Shown here one piece after another: positions 54,303 through 63,772 of a DNA stretch of 64,000 nucleotides. The DNA lies in contig CATQJL010000223.1 of the NCBI GenBank assembly GCA_958299035.1, positions 9,413,753 to 9,477,752 of the forward strand, in the 5' to 3' direction. Source of the DNA: Cylicocyclus nassatus (Eukaryota > Nematoda > Chromadorea > Rhabditida > Strongylidae). The notes below the pieces were generated by a model that made no database searches, was not told where the DNA came from, and saw only the letters and a list, made by a program, of their open reading frames with translations. Each line of letters begins with the position of its first letter. Position 1 is the first letter of the stretch. Position numbers and translations under genes: made by a program.

Positions 54303-57134
54303 TCAACAAGATTCATTCACTTGCATGAGATCGACACTCCTAAGCCTACGCTTGAAAGAAGATACGCTTTGCGCAGAGAGCACTTGAGGAGGTAATCGGT
54401 CAAGCCACCTGGACGTTCTATAAAAGAAACTGTTAAAAACACGCAAGAAACGTTTTCTGTTGATGCGAGGGTAATGGATGTTGAACATACCCGCTCTAGC
54501 AGTAGGTCTGAATATCCAGTACTTACTTGCATCCAGCCTAAGTTCTTTACGCAGGAGTCGAAATGCAAAAATGAGATCGTGATACATACGTCTGTGTTCC
54601 AAGGTTTTCATAGCCAAATGTTTCAAACGATTTTCGTATCTTGGCATTTCGGTGTAACTTATGCTTTTGCGGCATCTTAGAAACAAAATACGAGTGAAAG
54701 TCTGCTGGACTTTTTCTAATTTTGAAATGTTCTTTTTCAAAAAAGGATTCCAAACTATAGAGCAGTATTCTAAATGGGGTAACACATAAGATTTGTAAAG
54801 GCGTTTCAAAACAAAGGGGTTATCTACGTGGATCGTCCGAAGGATTGTGAATAAGGCCGAGTACGCTTTGCTCACCACGTTATCTATGTGATTCGAGAAA
54901 CTGAGGTCGGCATCAACCAAAATGCCCAAATCTTTAGCAATGGAACAATTCTTCAGCGTCGTTCCATTTATCTCATAAATGGGATTTTCCTGACCACCGA
55001 AATGCATGACAAGGCATTTATTCAGGTTGAGGGGAATACCAGAATCAACTGCCCAACGCATCAAGATCTCCAATGAGTTCTTTATCGCTGTGCGAACCTC
55101 AGTACAATTTTGTTCACTGTAGCATCCGTAAATCTTGATGTCATCCGCATACATTTGTACATGAACATCAGCGGATGTGATCAAGAGTGACGGAAGCTCG
55201 GCGGTATATATTAAGAAAAGTAACGGAGAAAGGACGCCACCTTGTGGAACACCACTCACGCATGCATGTCGATCTGAAAAGTGATATCCCACTCTGACCG
55301 TCATGCCTCTATTACTCAAGTAGGATCTAAGCCACTTCAAAAGATAACCTGCTAAACCAAGTCGCTCTAATTTCTGCAGAAGTATTCTATGATCAACCTT
55401 ATCAAATGCCTTGGAAAGGTCCACATAGATAACATCCACCAACTTACCTCTGTTAAGGGCTAAGTTCCAGTCATAAGCAGAATCAACAAGATTTGTGGCG
55501 GTTGATGAACCTGCCATAAACCCGTGTTGATTAGCTGGGATTACTCTGATCTTAGCAAGCCATGAAAGTAGTCTATCGCGCAAAATCTTTTCCATAACTT
55601 TCACAGCAGTTGGAATCAAGCTAATGGGGCGGAAATCTGCTAGTTGACGAGCGTTAGGGACTTTTGGAATTGCGGTTATCAGTGACTCTTTCCAAATCTG
55701 TGGTACCTCACCCGACAATATAGATATGTTGAAAATGTGGGCAAGAGGTGTACACAGAGAAGGGGCACACTTTTTGAACACAATTTGTGGGATCCCATCA
55801 TACGTCTCAGAACAAGAAGACCTCAATTTGTTCAGAACTCTAAGGATCTCGGAGGCACGGAAGCAGCTATCTGACAGATGGCGAGTGGAAGCGAATGTCG
55901 GCATGCCATTTTCCATGATACTGCTATGATCAACAGGATTGAAGACGCCAGCGAAGTAGGACGCTAATGCGCGTGCTTTCTCATCATCAGTCACACATGA
56001 TTCTCCTTTCTGGTCGATTATTACAGGAAGACATCGGCTGGGCTTTAGTTTTTGATTGACGTATTGGAAAAATGACTTGGAAGAAGCTTTTGCAGCAAGT
56101 CTTTGCTCGTAGTTGGCTAAGAATTTTTTCATATGAAAATCAAGATCTTTGCACACTTTTTTATACAGGGGGTTCGACAGTGGTTCAGTCAGATTACCGA
56201 ATAAGCGTTCTTTTTGTGCTAGCAAGTTCTGTACTTGTTTAGGGTAGGCAAACTGGCGGCGAATCATAGCTCTGAATGGTACAAATCTCGAGAAACCATC
56301 ATACATAACCAAACAAAATCTGTAATACACATCATCAACTGATTCGTAATGATCAAATAAATCCAGCCAATCTATGGAGCTGAGATAGCTGTTCAGAGAA
56401 ACGAAATCAGCCCTGCGAAAGTCGGGAGTGGGCAAGAATGCTGGAAGTGAATCTGGCCAGCTCGCCGAGAAATGTATGGTTTGATGATCAGAGGTGGCAA
56501 AGGGAGGCATGATACGTGTGTCCGAAATGGTGGTGGAAGAGGTCGAGAAAACGAGATCGAGCACATTTGAGCCATGAGTAGCATCTTTCACATGTTGCTT
56601 AAGTCCTGCATTGTGAAAGAATTCAAAGAACATAGCTGAAGTTCTGTTAAGAGCCAAAAGCTTGGACCAATCGATATGCAAATTAAAGTCTCCCAAAACA
56701 ATCGTGTCTTCTTGCTCACTGACGAGCTGACACAGTAGCTCGATAAGATTTTCATTACTAGAGATCGTGCTATTAGGCGGCCGATAAATTGCGATAAATC
56801 GCAAACAAGCAGGCTTCTGCGGAGACGATATGTCCACGCAAAGGACATTGGACATAGTACTAATGTCGGAAAAATATGACTTCACTAGAATGGTGCTTTT
56901 GGCTATACAGCAAATACCGCCGCCTTTACGATGACATCTATCACTACGTAACACATAATATGGAAGATCTCCTACAACTTCACTGTCACGGATTTTGTTA
57001 GTCAGCCAAGTTTCTGTCACGAAAAGAATATCTGGTTTATTTTGAATCAAGAATGAGTGCAGGTGGTGCAATTTATTCACTAGGCTCCTTGCGTTGAAGA
57101 GAAAAACATCAATTTTCTCTCTAGTGCCATGCAA
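54303..57134 (-). CDS. LINE ORF2: endonuclease and reverse transcriptase (943 aa)
   Basis: The N-terminal APE-type endonuclease spans about residues 8-235: NARSLVNK, DILFVTETWL, CIAKSTI, IYRPPNS, VLGDFNLH and SDHQTIHF, which carry the catalytic Asn, Glu, Asp and His positions. The reverse transcriptase spans about residues 480-760: FRPISLIPTAVKVMEKIL, NQHGFMAGSSTATNL, DLSKAFDKVDH, SGVPQGGVLSPLLF and the catalytic YADDIKIYG. The C-terminal part contains LEYCSIVWNP, conserved in CR1/Jockey-type LINEs. The protein nicks target DNA and reverse-transcribes the element RNA. Start is 2 bases after the ORF1 stop, so translation probably depends on reinitiation or coupling. No stop or frameshift seen. 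Confidence 0.93.
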   Translation of the reverse strand: MHGTREKIDVFLFNARSLVNKLHHLHSFLIQNKPDILFVTETWLTNKIRDSEVVGDLPYYVLRSDRCHRKGGGICCIAKSTILVKSYFSDISTMSNVLCVDISSPQKPACLRFIAIYRPPNSTISSNENLIELLCQLVSEQEDTIVLGDFNLHIDWSKLLALNRTSAMFFEFFHNAGLKQHVKDATHGSNVLDLVFSTSSTTISDTRIMPPFATSDHQTIHFSASWPDSLPAFLPTPDFRRADFVSLNSYLSSIDWLDLFDHYESVDDVYYRFCLVMYDGFSRFVPFRAMIRRQFAYPKQVQNLLAQKERLFGNLTEPLSNPLYKKVCKDLDFHMKKFLANYEQRLAAKASSKSFFQYVNQKLKPSRCLPVIIDQKGESCVTDDEKARALASYFAGVFNPVDHSSIMENGMPTFASTRHLSDSCFRASEILRVLNKLRSSCSETYDGIPQIVFKKCAPSLCTPLAHIFNISILSGEVPQIWKESLITAIPKVPNARQLADFRPISLIPTAVKVMEKILRDRLLSWLAKIRVIPANQHGFMAGSSTATNLVDSAYDWNLALNRGKLVDVIYVDLSKAFDKVDHRILLQKLERLGLAGYLLKWLRSYLSNRGMTVRVGYHFSDRHACVSGVPQGGVLSPLLFLIYTAELPSLLITSADVHVQMYADDIKIYGCYSEQNCTEVRTAIKNSLEILMRWAVDSGIPLNLNKCLVMHFGGQENPIYEINGTTLKNCSIAKDLGILVDADLSFSNHIDNVVSKAYSALFTILRTIHVDNPFVLKRLYKSYVLPHLEYCSIVWNPFLKKNISKLEKVQQTFTRILFLRCRKSISYTEMPRYENRLKHLAMKTLEHRRMYHDLIFAFRLLRKELRLDASKYWIFRPTARAGMFNIHYPRINRKRFLRVFNSFFYRTSRWLDRLPPQVLSAQSVSSFKRRLRSVDLMQVNESC

Positions 57135-57136
57135 TC

Positions 57137-57811
57137 TTATAGGTTTCCCGGCCCCGACCTAGGTAGCTCGGACACACGTGCTAACTGCCCCCTATAGACT
57201 ACCCACTCACGACTGGGCTTACCTTCGTTTCTCTGGCGAGCGATCTGTCGAAGCTCGTACTCACGCTTTCGCTCCTCCTCCGTCATGCTACGCCGTATAA
57301 AGACATTTGGATATCCGGCATGACGGAGGAGGCGCGCATTGGAAAGAGCCTTCTTCCAGTAAAAGGAAGAAGGCATCACGACTTTGATAAGTCGTGGGCG
57401 TGAGTTATTAGGCCTACCCATCCAAAAAGCCTCCGAAGGGCTGCAATCAACATCGACAGCGTCGAGAATATCCCCAACTTTTTCTTGGAGATACTCTCGA
57501 CGCTGCGATGGACGCAAGCCCTCCGGAGGTTCAGGCACCCCGCTTATAACAAGGCTTCGCGCTCGCCTTTCGGCTTCGATGACCTCCGAGAAACCTGCAG
57601 AAATCTTATCGGACAGAGCCGAAAGCATCCTACCAATAGTAGGATCCTTATTGAGGTCTGTTATGGATGCTATTAGCTCTTGAATGGTCATAGTGCTAAA
57701 ATCGCCCTCCCCATTGCCCCGGTTTCTCATATTCTCATCCTGGGAAACTGGAAAACTCTGCGAGTTTGCTTTTTGATCTTGCACTTTTTGAGAACGAGAC
57801 TTAGGCGCCAT
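57137..57811 (-). CDS. LINE ORF1 RNA-binding protein (224 aa)
   Basis: Basic N-terminus (MAPKSRSQKVQDQ). A helical region follows at residues 40-85 (MTIQELIASITDL, SDKISAGFSEVIEAERRAR), probably a short coiled coil. An RRM-like core begins ARSLVISGVPEPPEGLRPSQ and continues with RLIKVVMPSSFYWKKAL and VFIRRSMTEEERKREYELRQ. The last pattern is typical of LINE ORF1 proteins, which coat element RNA and act as nucleic-acid chaperones. Starts at the first ATG after the 5' UTR and ends just upstream of ORF2. Intact. Confidence 0.8.
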   Translation of the reverse strand: MAPKSRSQKVQDQKANSQSFPVSQDENMRNRGNGEGDFSTMTIQELIASITDLNKDPTIGRMLSALSDKISAGFSEVIEAERRARSLVISGVPEPPEGLRPSQRREYLQEKVGDILDAVDVDCSPSEAFWMGRPNNSRPRLIKVVMPSSFYWKKALSNARLLRHAGYPNVFIRRSMTEEERKREYELRQIARQRNEGKPSREWVVYRGQLARVSELPRSGPGNL

Positions 57812-58060
57812 AGCTTTTGATCTACCGTAGTTCGATACTCAAAGAAGGATCCAGGCAGCCTTCAAATCACACAGGAGGAGAGAAAACCTGAGCAGGGGAT
57901 TACGAATAAGCAAAAGACCATGCAAAAGCAGCAGAGAGCAGTATAGGGAGCAATTGTGTTCAAAAAGAACCAAGCACAAGTGTATGAAAAAGAAGATAAA
58001 TCAAAATTACGAGAGGAGCTAGAAAAACGCCGCCGCACTCGATGCAGGTCAATGCGATAT

Positions 58061-59701
58061 GCGAGCGAGGATAATCTTCGTGAAAAGCTTGTACAGCACA
58101 CTCAGCAAGCATATTGGACGATAGTTCCGAAGATCCTCCCGTTCACCCTTCTTGAAGAGAGGGACGGTTCTTGACGTTCTCCACTGGTCGGGAATCTTCT
58201 CCTTCTGAAGGTAAGATGTCAAATGCGACGCTAGAATCTCGTGTAGACGGTGTCCTCCGGCTCGCAGAAGTTCGACGGAAAGATGATCTGGTCCTGGAGC
58301 CGTGGACGTCTTCATGGTCTGTATCGCGATACGCACTTCAGCAGGTAGAATTCGTGGTGGTACTTCTCCAGTGGGAACAACGGGCATCTGCACGGGTGTT
58401 GATGAGCGGAAGAGGTTGGTGTAGAAGTTCTTCGCGATAGATTCCATCTTGTATCGGGAAGAAGTCGGAGTCCCGTCTTCGTTCAGTAGTGCAGCCAGCG
58501 GTACGTGATATTCGCAGAGGTCCCTTCGGCACTTCTTGAGACTTCGTCTTCTTTCTGCTGCTTCCAGTATCTTGGCTTGCCTGTACTTCCTGAGATCCTC
58601 TTGCAAAGCTGTTCTGCAACTGGTGTTGGCAATCAGTCGCTCGAGATGAGTTGCATTCGGATCCTGCCTCAATGATCTTCTTCTTTCGAGCAATTCCTTG
58701 GTGGTCTTCGAGATGCGGTCCAAGTTCTTCTCAGAGGTCACTGAGGCGCATTCTCCGCAGGCTCGCAATCCTTTCAGAAGCCGGTCGTAGTCGTACGTTG
58801 GGTCCTCCTCGATGGGCCAGTCACAACTTGATATGAGCTCTTCCAGCCTGTTACCGTCATAAACGACTTCCTTCCTTCTCGCGGCACTATGACAGACTTT
58901 CTTTTCCAGCCTTCGGCTGAGTCGTATCTTCGCTCGAAGGAGGCGGTGATCGGAGCCACTACAGAAGGATGGAACTACAGAGACATCGAGTAAGCTCCAC
59001 CTTCGGTTGGTGAGAATGTGGTCGATCTCCGCGTGGGTCGTTCCGTTGGGCGATTCCCATGTCCACCGGCGATGTTCCCTCTTCATAAAGATGGAATTTC
59101 CATGGAAAAGTCGTGCGGCGGAGAGAAGCCCAACAAGACGGTTGCCGTTTTCGTTCCGGAGCCCATATCCAAACTTCCCGATCCTATATTCCCTTTCCAG
59201 TGGCATCCCGATTTTCGCGTTGAAGTCGCCCACAACAAACTTGTAAAAGGACTTCTCGTTGCGGACGACCTCCTCCACATCTTCGTAGAAAGCATCTAGT
59301 TCTGATTCGTCAGCTGCTGATGTTGGAGAATAGCAGTTGATGATGCTGATGGTCTTCTGATGTGGAGGTCGTAGTCGTAGGATGCTTAGTCGAGGTGATA
59401 GGATCTCGTGCGAATCGACAAGATGGACGATAGATGGGTGGACGACAAAGCCGACGCCTCCCACGTTTCGTGATGGAACCTTTTCACCACGAATGATGAG
59501 GGTCCCATCACTCATCTGTCGCACGTCCTTCTTCCTGGACTTCGTTTCCTGCAGAGCAATGATGTGGTAGTTGATGTGCTCTGCAGCGTCGAGAAGAGCG
59601 TGGAGGTCGGCGTTTGTGGAGACTGTCCTGGCGTTGTAAGTGCAGAGCATGAGGCAGTCTCCATGGCGTGTCGTCCGGGCAGACGTGTCGTTTTTGTCCA
59701 A
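58061..59701 (-). pseudogene. RTE ORF, 5' part: APE-type endonuclease and start of RT
   Basis: Minus-strand frame, open also upstream of 59701, where a TTG lies rather than ATG, so the true start is uncertain. Endonuclease motifs are [32 protein letters not shown] and [19 protein letters not shown] onset is [20 protein letters not shown], then [19 protein letters not shown] and IILARIS, where the CR1-like element starts. The frame resumes at 53671. The last codons before the stop at 58049 come from the inserted element. No other lesion seen, so the RTE copy was probably intact when it was hit. Confidence 0.9.
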
Positions 59702-60189
59702 TCCGAAAGGCGCCCTGAGTACCCTGACATCGTTCTTGCTACCACCCGGCGCCGTAGGCGGGATCCGATGTACAGGGTTTTTTCTAAATCTTCTTGCTGT
59801 CTGAGTAATAAAATTTGTTCCCCTACAAGAGGTGGCTTACTAGGCCTACTCTTGATTTCCACGGGGTGATCGCTGACCCCGGGCTTGGAGCGGGGAGGGA
59901 CCGCCTAGCGACCAGAAGAAGCCAGACGGCGGAGAATCTGGCGCGGCCAGTTCTTAGCTAGGCATCCGGCCGAAACCGGAAACGTCGAACTCCTTCACAG
60001 CTTGGGAGGCCCTACCAGAGTATACACTCGGCTGTGCATCGCAGTTCGACACCCAGTGTCACCCCCACGCCACGATGAGGCGACCGACCATTGTGGGGGA
60101 AACAATCTATAATTGATGATATTGCTGAGTTTCCTTTCGAGATCAGAAAACTCAAACATCGGACAGTCGTAACGCCCCTGAAATCTTAT

Positions 60190-62860
60190 TGAAATACCAC
60201 AAACTTGAGAAAACTGTTTTTACCCACACTGTCTTCAGAGTAGAGCTGAATTAATGCTAGCAAGCTCCGCGCAATATCAAGACGCTGTTTCACCACGTGC
60301 CGTAGTCGTGCTGCTATGAGTCCGCAAGTAAAGGATCCACCAAATAAAGTGTCATCGGGAGTCGGCTCTACTGTACTATCATTCATTCAAACAAAGGATA
60401 AGTAGAAATGCTATATACCAATGATACCTGGGGGAGATTGAGATGCTTGGATGGCTTCCAAGAACAAACTTATGATTTGAGACCATTTCTGGACCACCTA
60501 AGTTTAGAAATCCGTAATCACTAATATCCGATAAACGCATGTCAAATCTCACAATCTGTGATCGCATGAAAGTAGAATCATGGGCGGGTCCGTCCGACAT
60601 CACATACTCAGCTAGCCCAAGCTCGTCTTCCTCCTGAATTCTGAGGATAAATGGTGGTTTGAAACGCCCAGTAAACAAAAGTCCTCTTCCCCTGATATGA
60701 GGCTAACATCATGAAAAAAGAAAAGTAAAAACAAGGATTCACCAACAAAATCAAACAATTTGACTAAACAGATATCAAACCTTAGCCGCAGCTCTCTCCA
60801 ATGCGATAGAAACCATTTTATCCATGCCTTCAGGTGTGGAACTTTCCAGCTCGTCCACCCTTTGCCTTTCACCCTCCACAACCACGGCAAAGCGATCCTT
60901 AACGGACACTAACGAGCATAACTCCACTAGTAGGATTGCCTTCACTAACCTGTTGCACCACTCCTGCCAACAATGATCCTGGCATATCAAGCAAAAAAAG
61001 GCCGACTGGGCCACGAGCAGCCTGTTCTAGTTGATCGCAGTTGCACCCGAGGTTATAAAAGAACCTGAATTGTAAAAGCCTGTTAATTGAAGATAACACA
61101 GCACAGGAAGAAGAGGAGTACTTGTAACTTTGCAACGAAAGATAACGGTTCATTCAAAGAAGTGAAAATTGCATACCTTTGTTCACCTTCTTTTTGAGCA
61201 TTAAGCGAAGACGACTTGATTGCGCGGCCACCTTTTTGGGTGTAGTGAGCGTCAAACTAAACAATTCATATTCAACTCAACTTCGAATGGTACTTCGAAT
61301 ATTGTTCTATTGAAAATACTCCTACACCGTAACATATGCAACATGGCAAGATACCCACTTGATGATTTTGATATTTGGTGAAGAATCATACTCATACCTC
61401 TGGAGATCTTAGGTATGCGTCCACATGCGCGATTAATGCTAACCAGTCTCCATGAGCGCATTCACATTAAGCCTTGACAAACTATCTGGAATTAAGAGAC
61501 ATACGGTATTTGTAGGATTTTGTAAGATAATTTTCATCAAACTGACGTAAGCTTAGTAATTTGAATAAACATAATTTGCAAACTTACAGTAAGTATCGCC
61601 ATAGTCCACAGTGAGATCGAGCTTACAAACATCAATTGAACGAACTTTCTCAGTCTAAAAATGCAAAACATTTGTTTCGTTCAAGATTAGACGGATATAG
61701 ACCTCAGCATTCTAGGCATGTAATGTACCGTCACGATATATAGCGTAATAAATATCTTCCAACGCTTCTTGCCCATTTCGCACTCCTCCGAGACCGGATA
61801 CATTGCAAACACCTCCTGATGAAGCCTCGCCCAAAAGCGGCTTCATCAACCCATACTCAAGGAACACAACTTCTTCTGCTTTATCGTCTGGGAAAAAACG
61901 CGGTGAATTAAACGTTGTTGGAAAGCAAGCTCAGTCCTTTCTTGACATTACTCACATTTATTGGCATGTAAGGTGACAACAACCAGTTGTCCTTCAGCCA
62001 TGCAATAGGCGATCTAAATGATAGACTGCAAAATTCACTGCGTACTTTAGATGAGGATAAACACACCTTGGTAAACTGCGGCTCGTGCACAGGGGCTTTC
62101 AATCCGAGTGTCACGGTCGACGTGGTTCACCCCCTCGAGAGCCGCGTCGCATGGGTCTCTCACGTGGCACAAGGCCGCATCCGCTAAGGCTTTCACGTTA
62201 CCGGGTGCGGTCGTGTACTACGCGAGAGACCCATGCGACGCGGCTCTCGAGGGGGTGAACCACGTCGACCGTGACACTCAGATTGAAAACCCGTGTATAA
62301 CAGATGCGCGAAACGCCGCAAGCATTGTCGCAAGCATACGCATGAGCTCCGTGCCCAACCAATCAATAACTCGTGATAAAGTGTAAATTGAACATACCAA
62401 AGAATAAAACGATCAGGGAACTGACTGTTCGCGGGAAACGTGCAAACGCCTGAAGATGGCTCAACATTTGCATTGATGGAATGCAAAGCGGCATCTGAAG
62501 ACAATCAAAAAATCAAAACTCCCGAGACCTCGAAAAAAGAAGTAGAGCTGTGACTTACTAGTATTCACTACGAATGTCCGCACTGGTTTTGGCGCAAAAC
62601 TCTCGGTGAAAACAACCTCTGTATCGTATGGGATCCATACCAGTAAACACAGATATCTTGAGTTGGTTTGGTTACGTCCAAACATAGTGTATACTAAACT
62701 GAAGTCAAAATCAACAACAACAACAGAAAGAGTAGAAGTGCTAAAGCTGAAGGTAGAAAAGCTGCATTACGAAAATTTTGAAAGCAATGCTGCACAATGC
62801 AATGCATGCTCTTCACAGTTCATTACCTCTGCCCTGAAAACAAAATATGGTATGTAAAAA
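60190..62860 (-). CDS. Exons of an unrecognised multi-exon gene, upstream part
   Basis: Minus-strand exons with matching splice sites. 62618-62559 has VVFTESFAPKPVRTFVVNT, then GTAAGT. 62494-62398 has DAALHSINANVEPSSGVCTF, then GTATGT. About 62073-61955 has FTKVCLSSSKVRSEFCSLSF and WLKDNWLLSPYMPIN, then GTGAGT. About 61888-61735 has EEVVFLEYGLMKPLLGEASS and GLGGVRNGQEALEDIYYAIY. About 61656-61586 has TEKVRSIDVCKLDLTVDYGD. Later exons are FRFFYNLGCNCDQLEQAARG (61060), VKDRFAVVVEGERQRVDELE (60900), KPPFILRIQEEDELGLAEYV (60660) and SFTCGLIAARLRHVVKQRLD (60330). The first exons look beta-rich and the later ones helical, compatible with a propeller-solenoid scaffold protein, but I cannot name it. 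No stop was seen inside exons. It lies inside TIR element 5 and continues at 51.6-52.3 kb. Confidence 0.6.
62093..62292. mobile_element. 200-bp foldback TIR element in an intron
   Basis: Left GGGCTTTCAATCCGAGTGTC, right GACACTCAGATTGAAAACCC. Inverted arms of about 70 bp, nearly perfect (CGGTCGACGTGGTTCACCCC inward). It lies between the exons at 62398 and 62073, so it is intronic. The ends match the family at 46212-46414. Confidence 0.85.
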
Positions 62861-63354
62861 ACAGTCATATTGATAATTCGCGGAAAACCGCATGATAATC
62901 CCACACAGGCACGCGAGATGCGAACCACGCAAACGGCAAAGTGATTCATCGGTGGAGATAGCAATAAACGGATTATTTAGACGATACTTTCATCACAACA
63001 ACACCAGATAGTTGCGCAACTAACCTCATTGTTTCGAAAATCCAGATTTAATCACAAAAACCACTCCATCAATAGTCTACGATGTCTCAGCAAGTCGGAA
63101 AGAGCCAAACACTGAAGGTGATTGAGTGCAACCGTACGAAAATTTCAAACATAAACCTGAAAACGAGGAACTTACAGCAACATAAACGCCAACGCGACGA
63201 AGAGCAACGCGGAAAAGAAAAAAACGGTAAAGAAACGCGCAAAAACAACAAAATCAAAGAAACGGCGACTAAAATATGGACAAAGAGCGTAAACAGAGGA
63301 CTCATTACCGTGGAGTTAGACGTTTGCTTGCTACGCGCCAAATCGATACGCAGC

Positions 63355-63510
63355 CTGCTCCGGATACCTCCCATTTTCTGCTCCGGATACCTCCCATTTT
63401 CTGCTCCGGATACCTCCCATTTTCTGCTCCGGATACCTCCCATTTTCTGCTCCGGATACCTCCCATTTTCTGCTCCGGAGGCCTCCCATTTCTGCTCCGG
63501 ACCCCTCCCA
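63355..63510. repeat. Subterminal tandem repeats, right
   Basis: At least five near-identical 23-bp units, CTCCGGATACCTCCCATTTT plus CTG, then diverged units with GAGGCCTCCC and GACCCCTCCC. Same motif and orientation as the array at 50990-51110. Confidence 0.95.
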
Positions 63511-63772
63511 TTTTCTCCGGCGCGGCTCTTCCAAATTTGGTGGACTCGCGCCGGGCAAATTTCTCCGGCGCGGAGTCCGCCAAATCTGGCAGAGTCGCGC
63601 CGGAGAAATGGCGGACCTTTGCAGCAGGGCCGGAGAAGCCTCCCACTTGCCTGCCAGTGATGTCACCGCGATGGACCGCCCATTTGCCCCTCTCTCATTG
63701 GTCAACTGGGTCTGGCGCGACTCTGGCAGTTTCGGACTGTCCGGCGGAGGGGTCCCGTCGATTGTCTGAGAT

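Larger units (their letters stand above)
53677..58055 (-). mobile_element. CR1/Jockey-type LINE, apparently full length, two intact ORFs
   Basis: Inserted in the RTE ORF. GATAT at 53672-53676 and 58056-58060 may be a 5-bp target duplication. On the minus strand there is a 5' UTR of about 240 bp, ORF1 57811-57137, ORF2 57134-54303, a 3' UTR of about 600 bp, and an AT-rich tail of TAAAATA-type units. Both ORFs are open, so the copy is young and may have been active. Confidence 0.88.
52372..60099 (-). mobile_element. RTE-type LINE, interrupted by a CR1-like LINE
   Basis: The 12-bp target duplication AAACAATCTATA occurs at 52360-52371 and 60100-60111. The 3' end on the minus strand is a (TAAG)n-type tail (52372-52388), typical of RTE elements. 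The 5' untranslated region covers about 60099-59702. Its single ORF is split by the insertion 53677-58055. Confidence 0.9.
50935..63770. mobile_element. CTCAGACA-family TIR element 5 (12.8 kb), carrying a multi-exon gene fragment and nested LINEs
   Basis: Left end CTCAGACAGCGGATAGGACC, right end inverse beginning CTCAGACAATCGACGGGACC. Both continue with TCCGCCGGA. Flanked by AT (50933-50934, 63771-63772). The interrupted integrase frame gives the empty site as TGGAACATGGAGTAT, confirming a 2-bp AT duplication. Without the 7.7 kb RTE insertion the element would be about 5.1 kb. Subterminal regions hold tandem CCGGATACCTCCCATTTT repeats. The interior carries minus-strand exons at 51.6-52.3 and 60.2-62.9 kb. 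No transposase seen. Confidence 0.85.
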
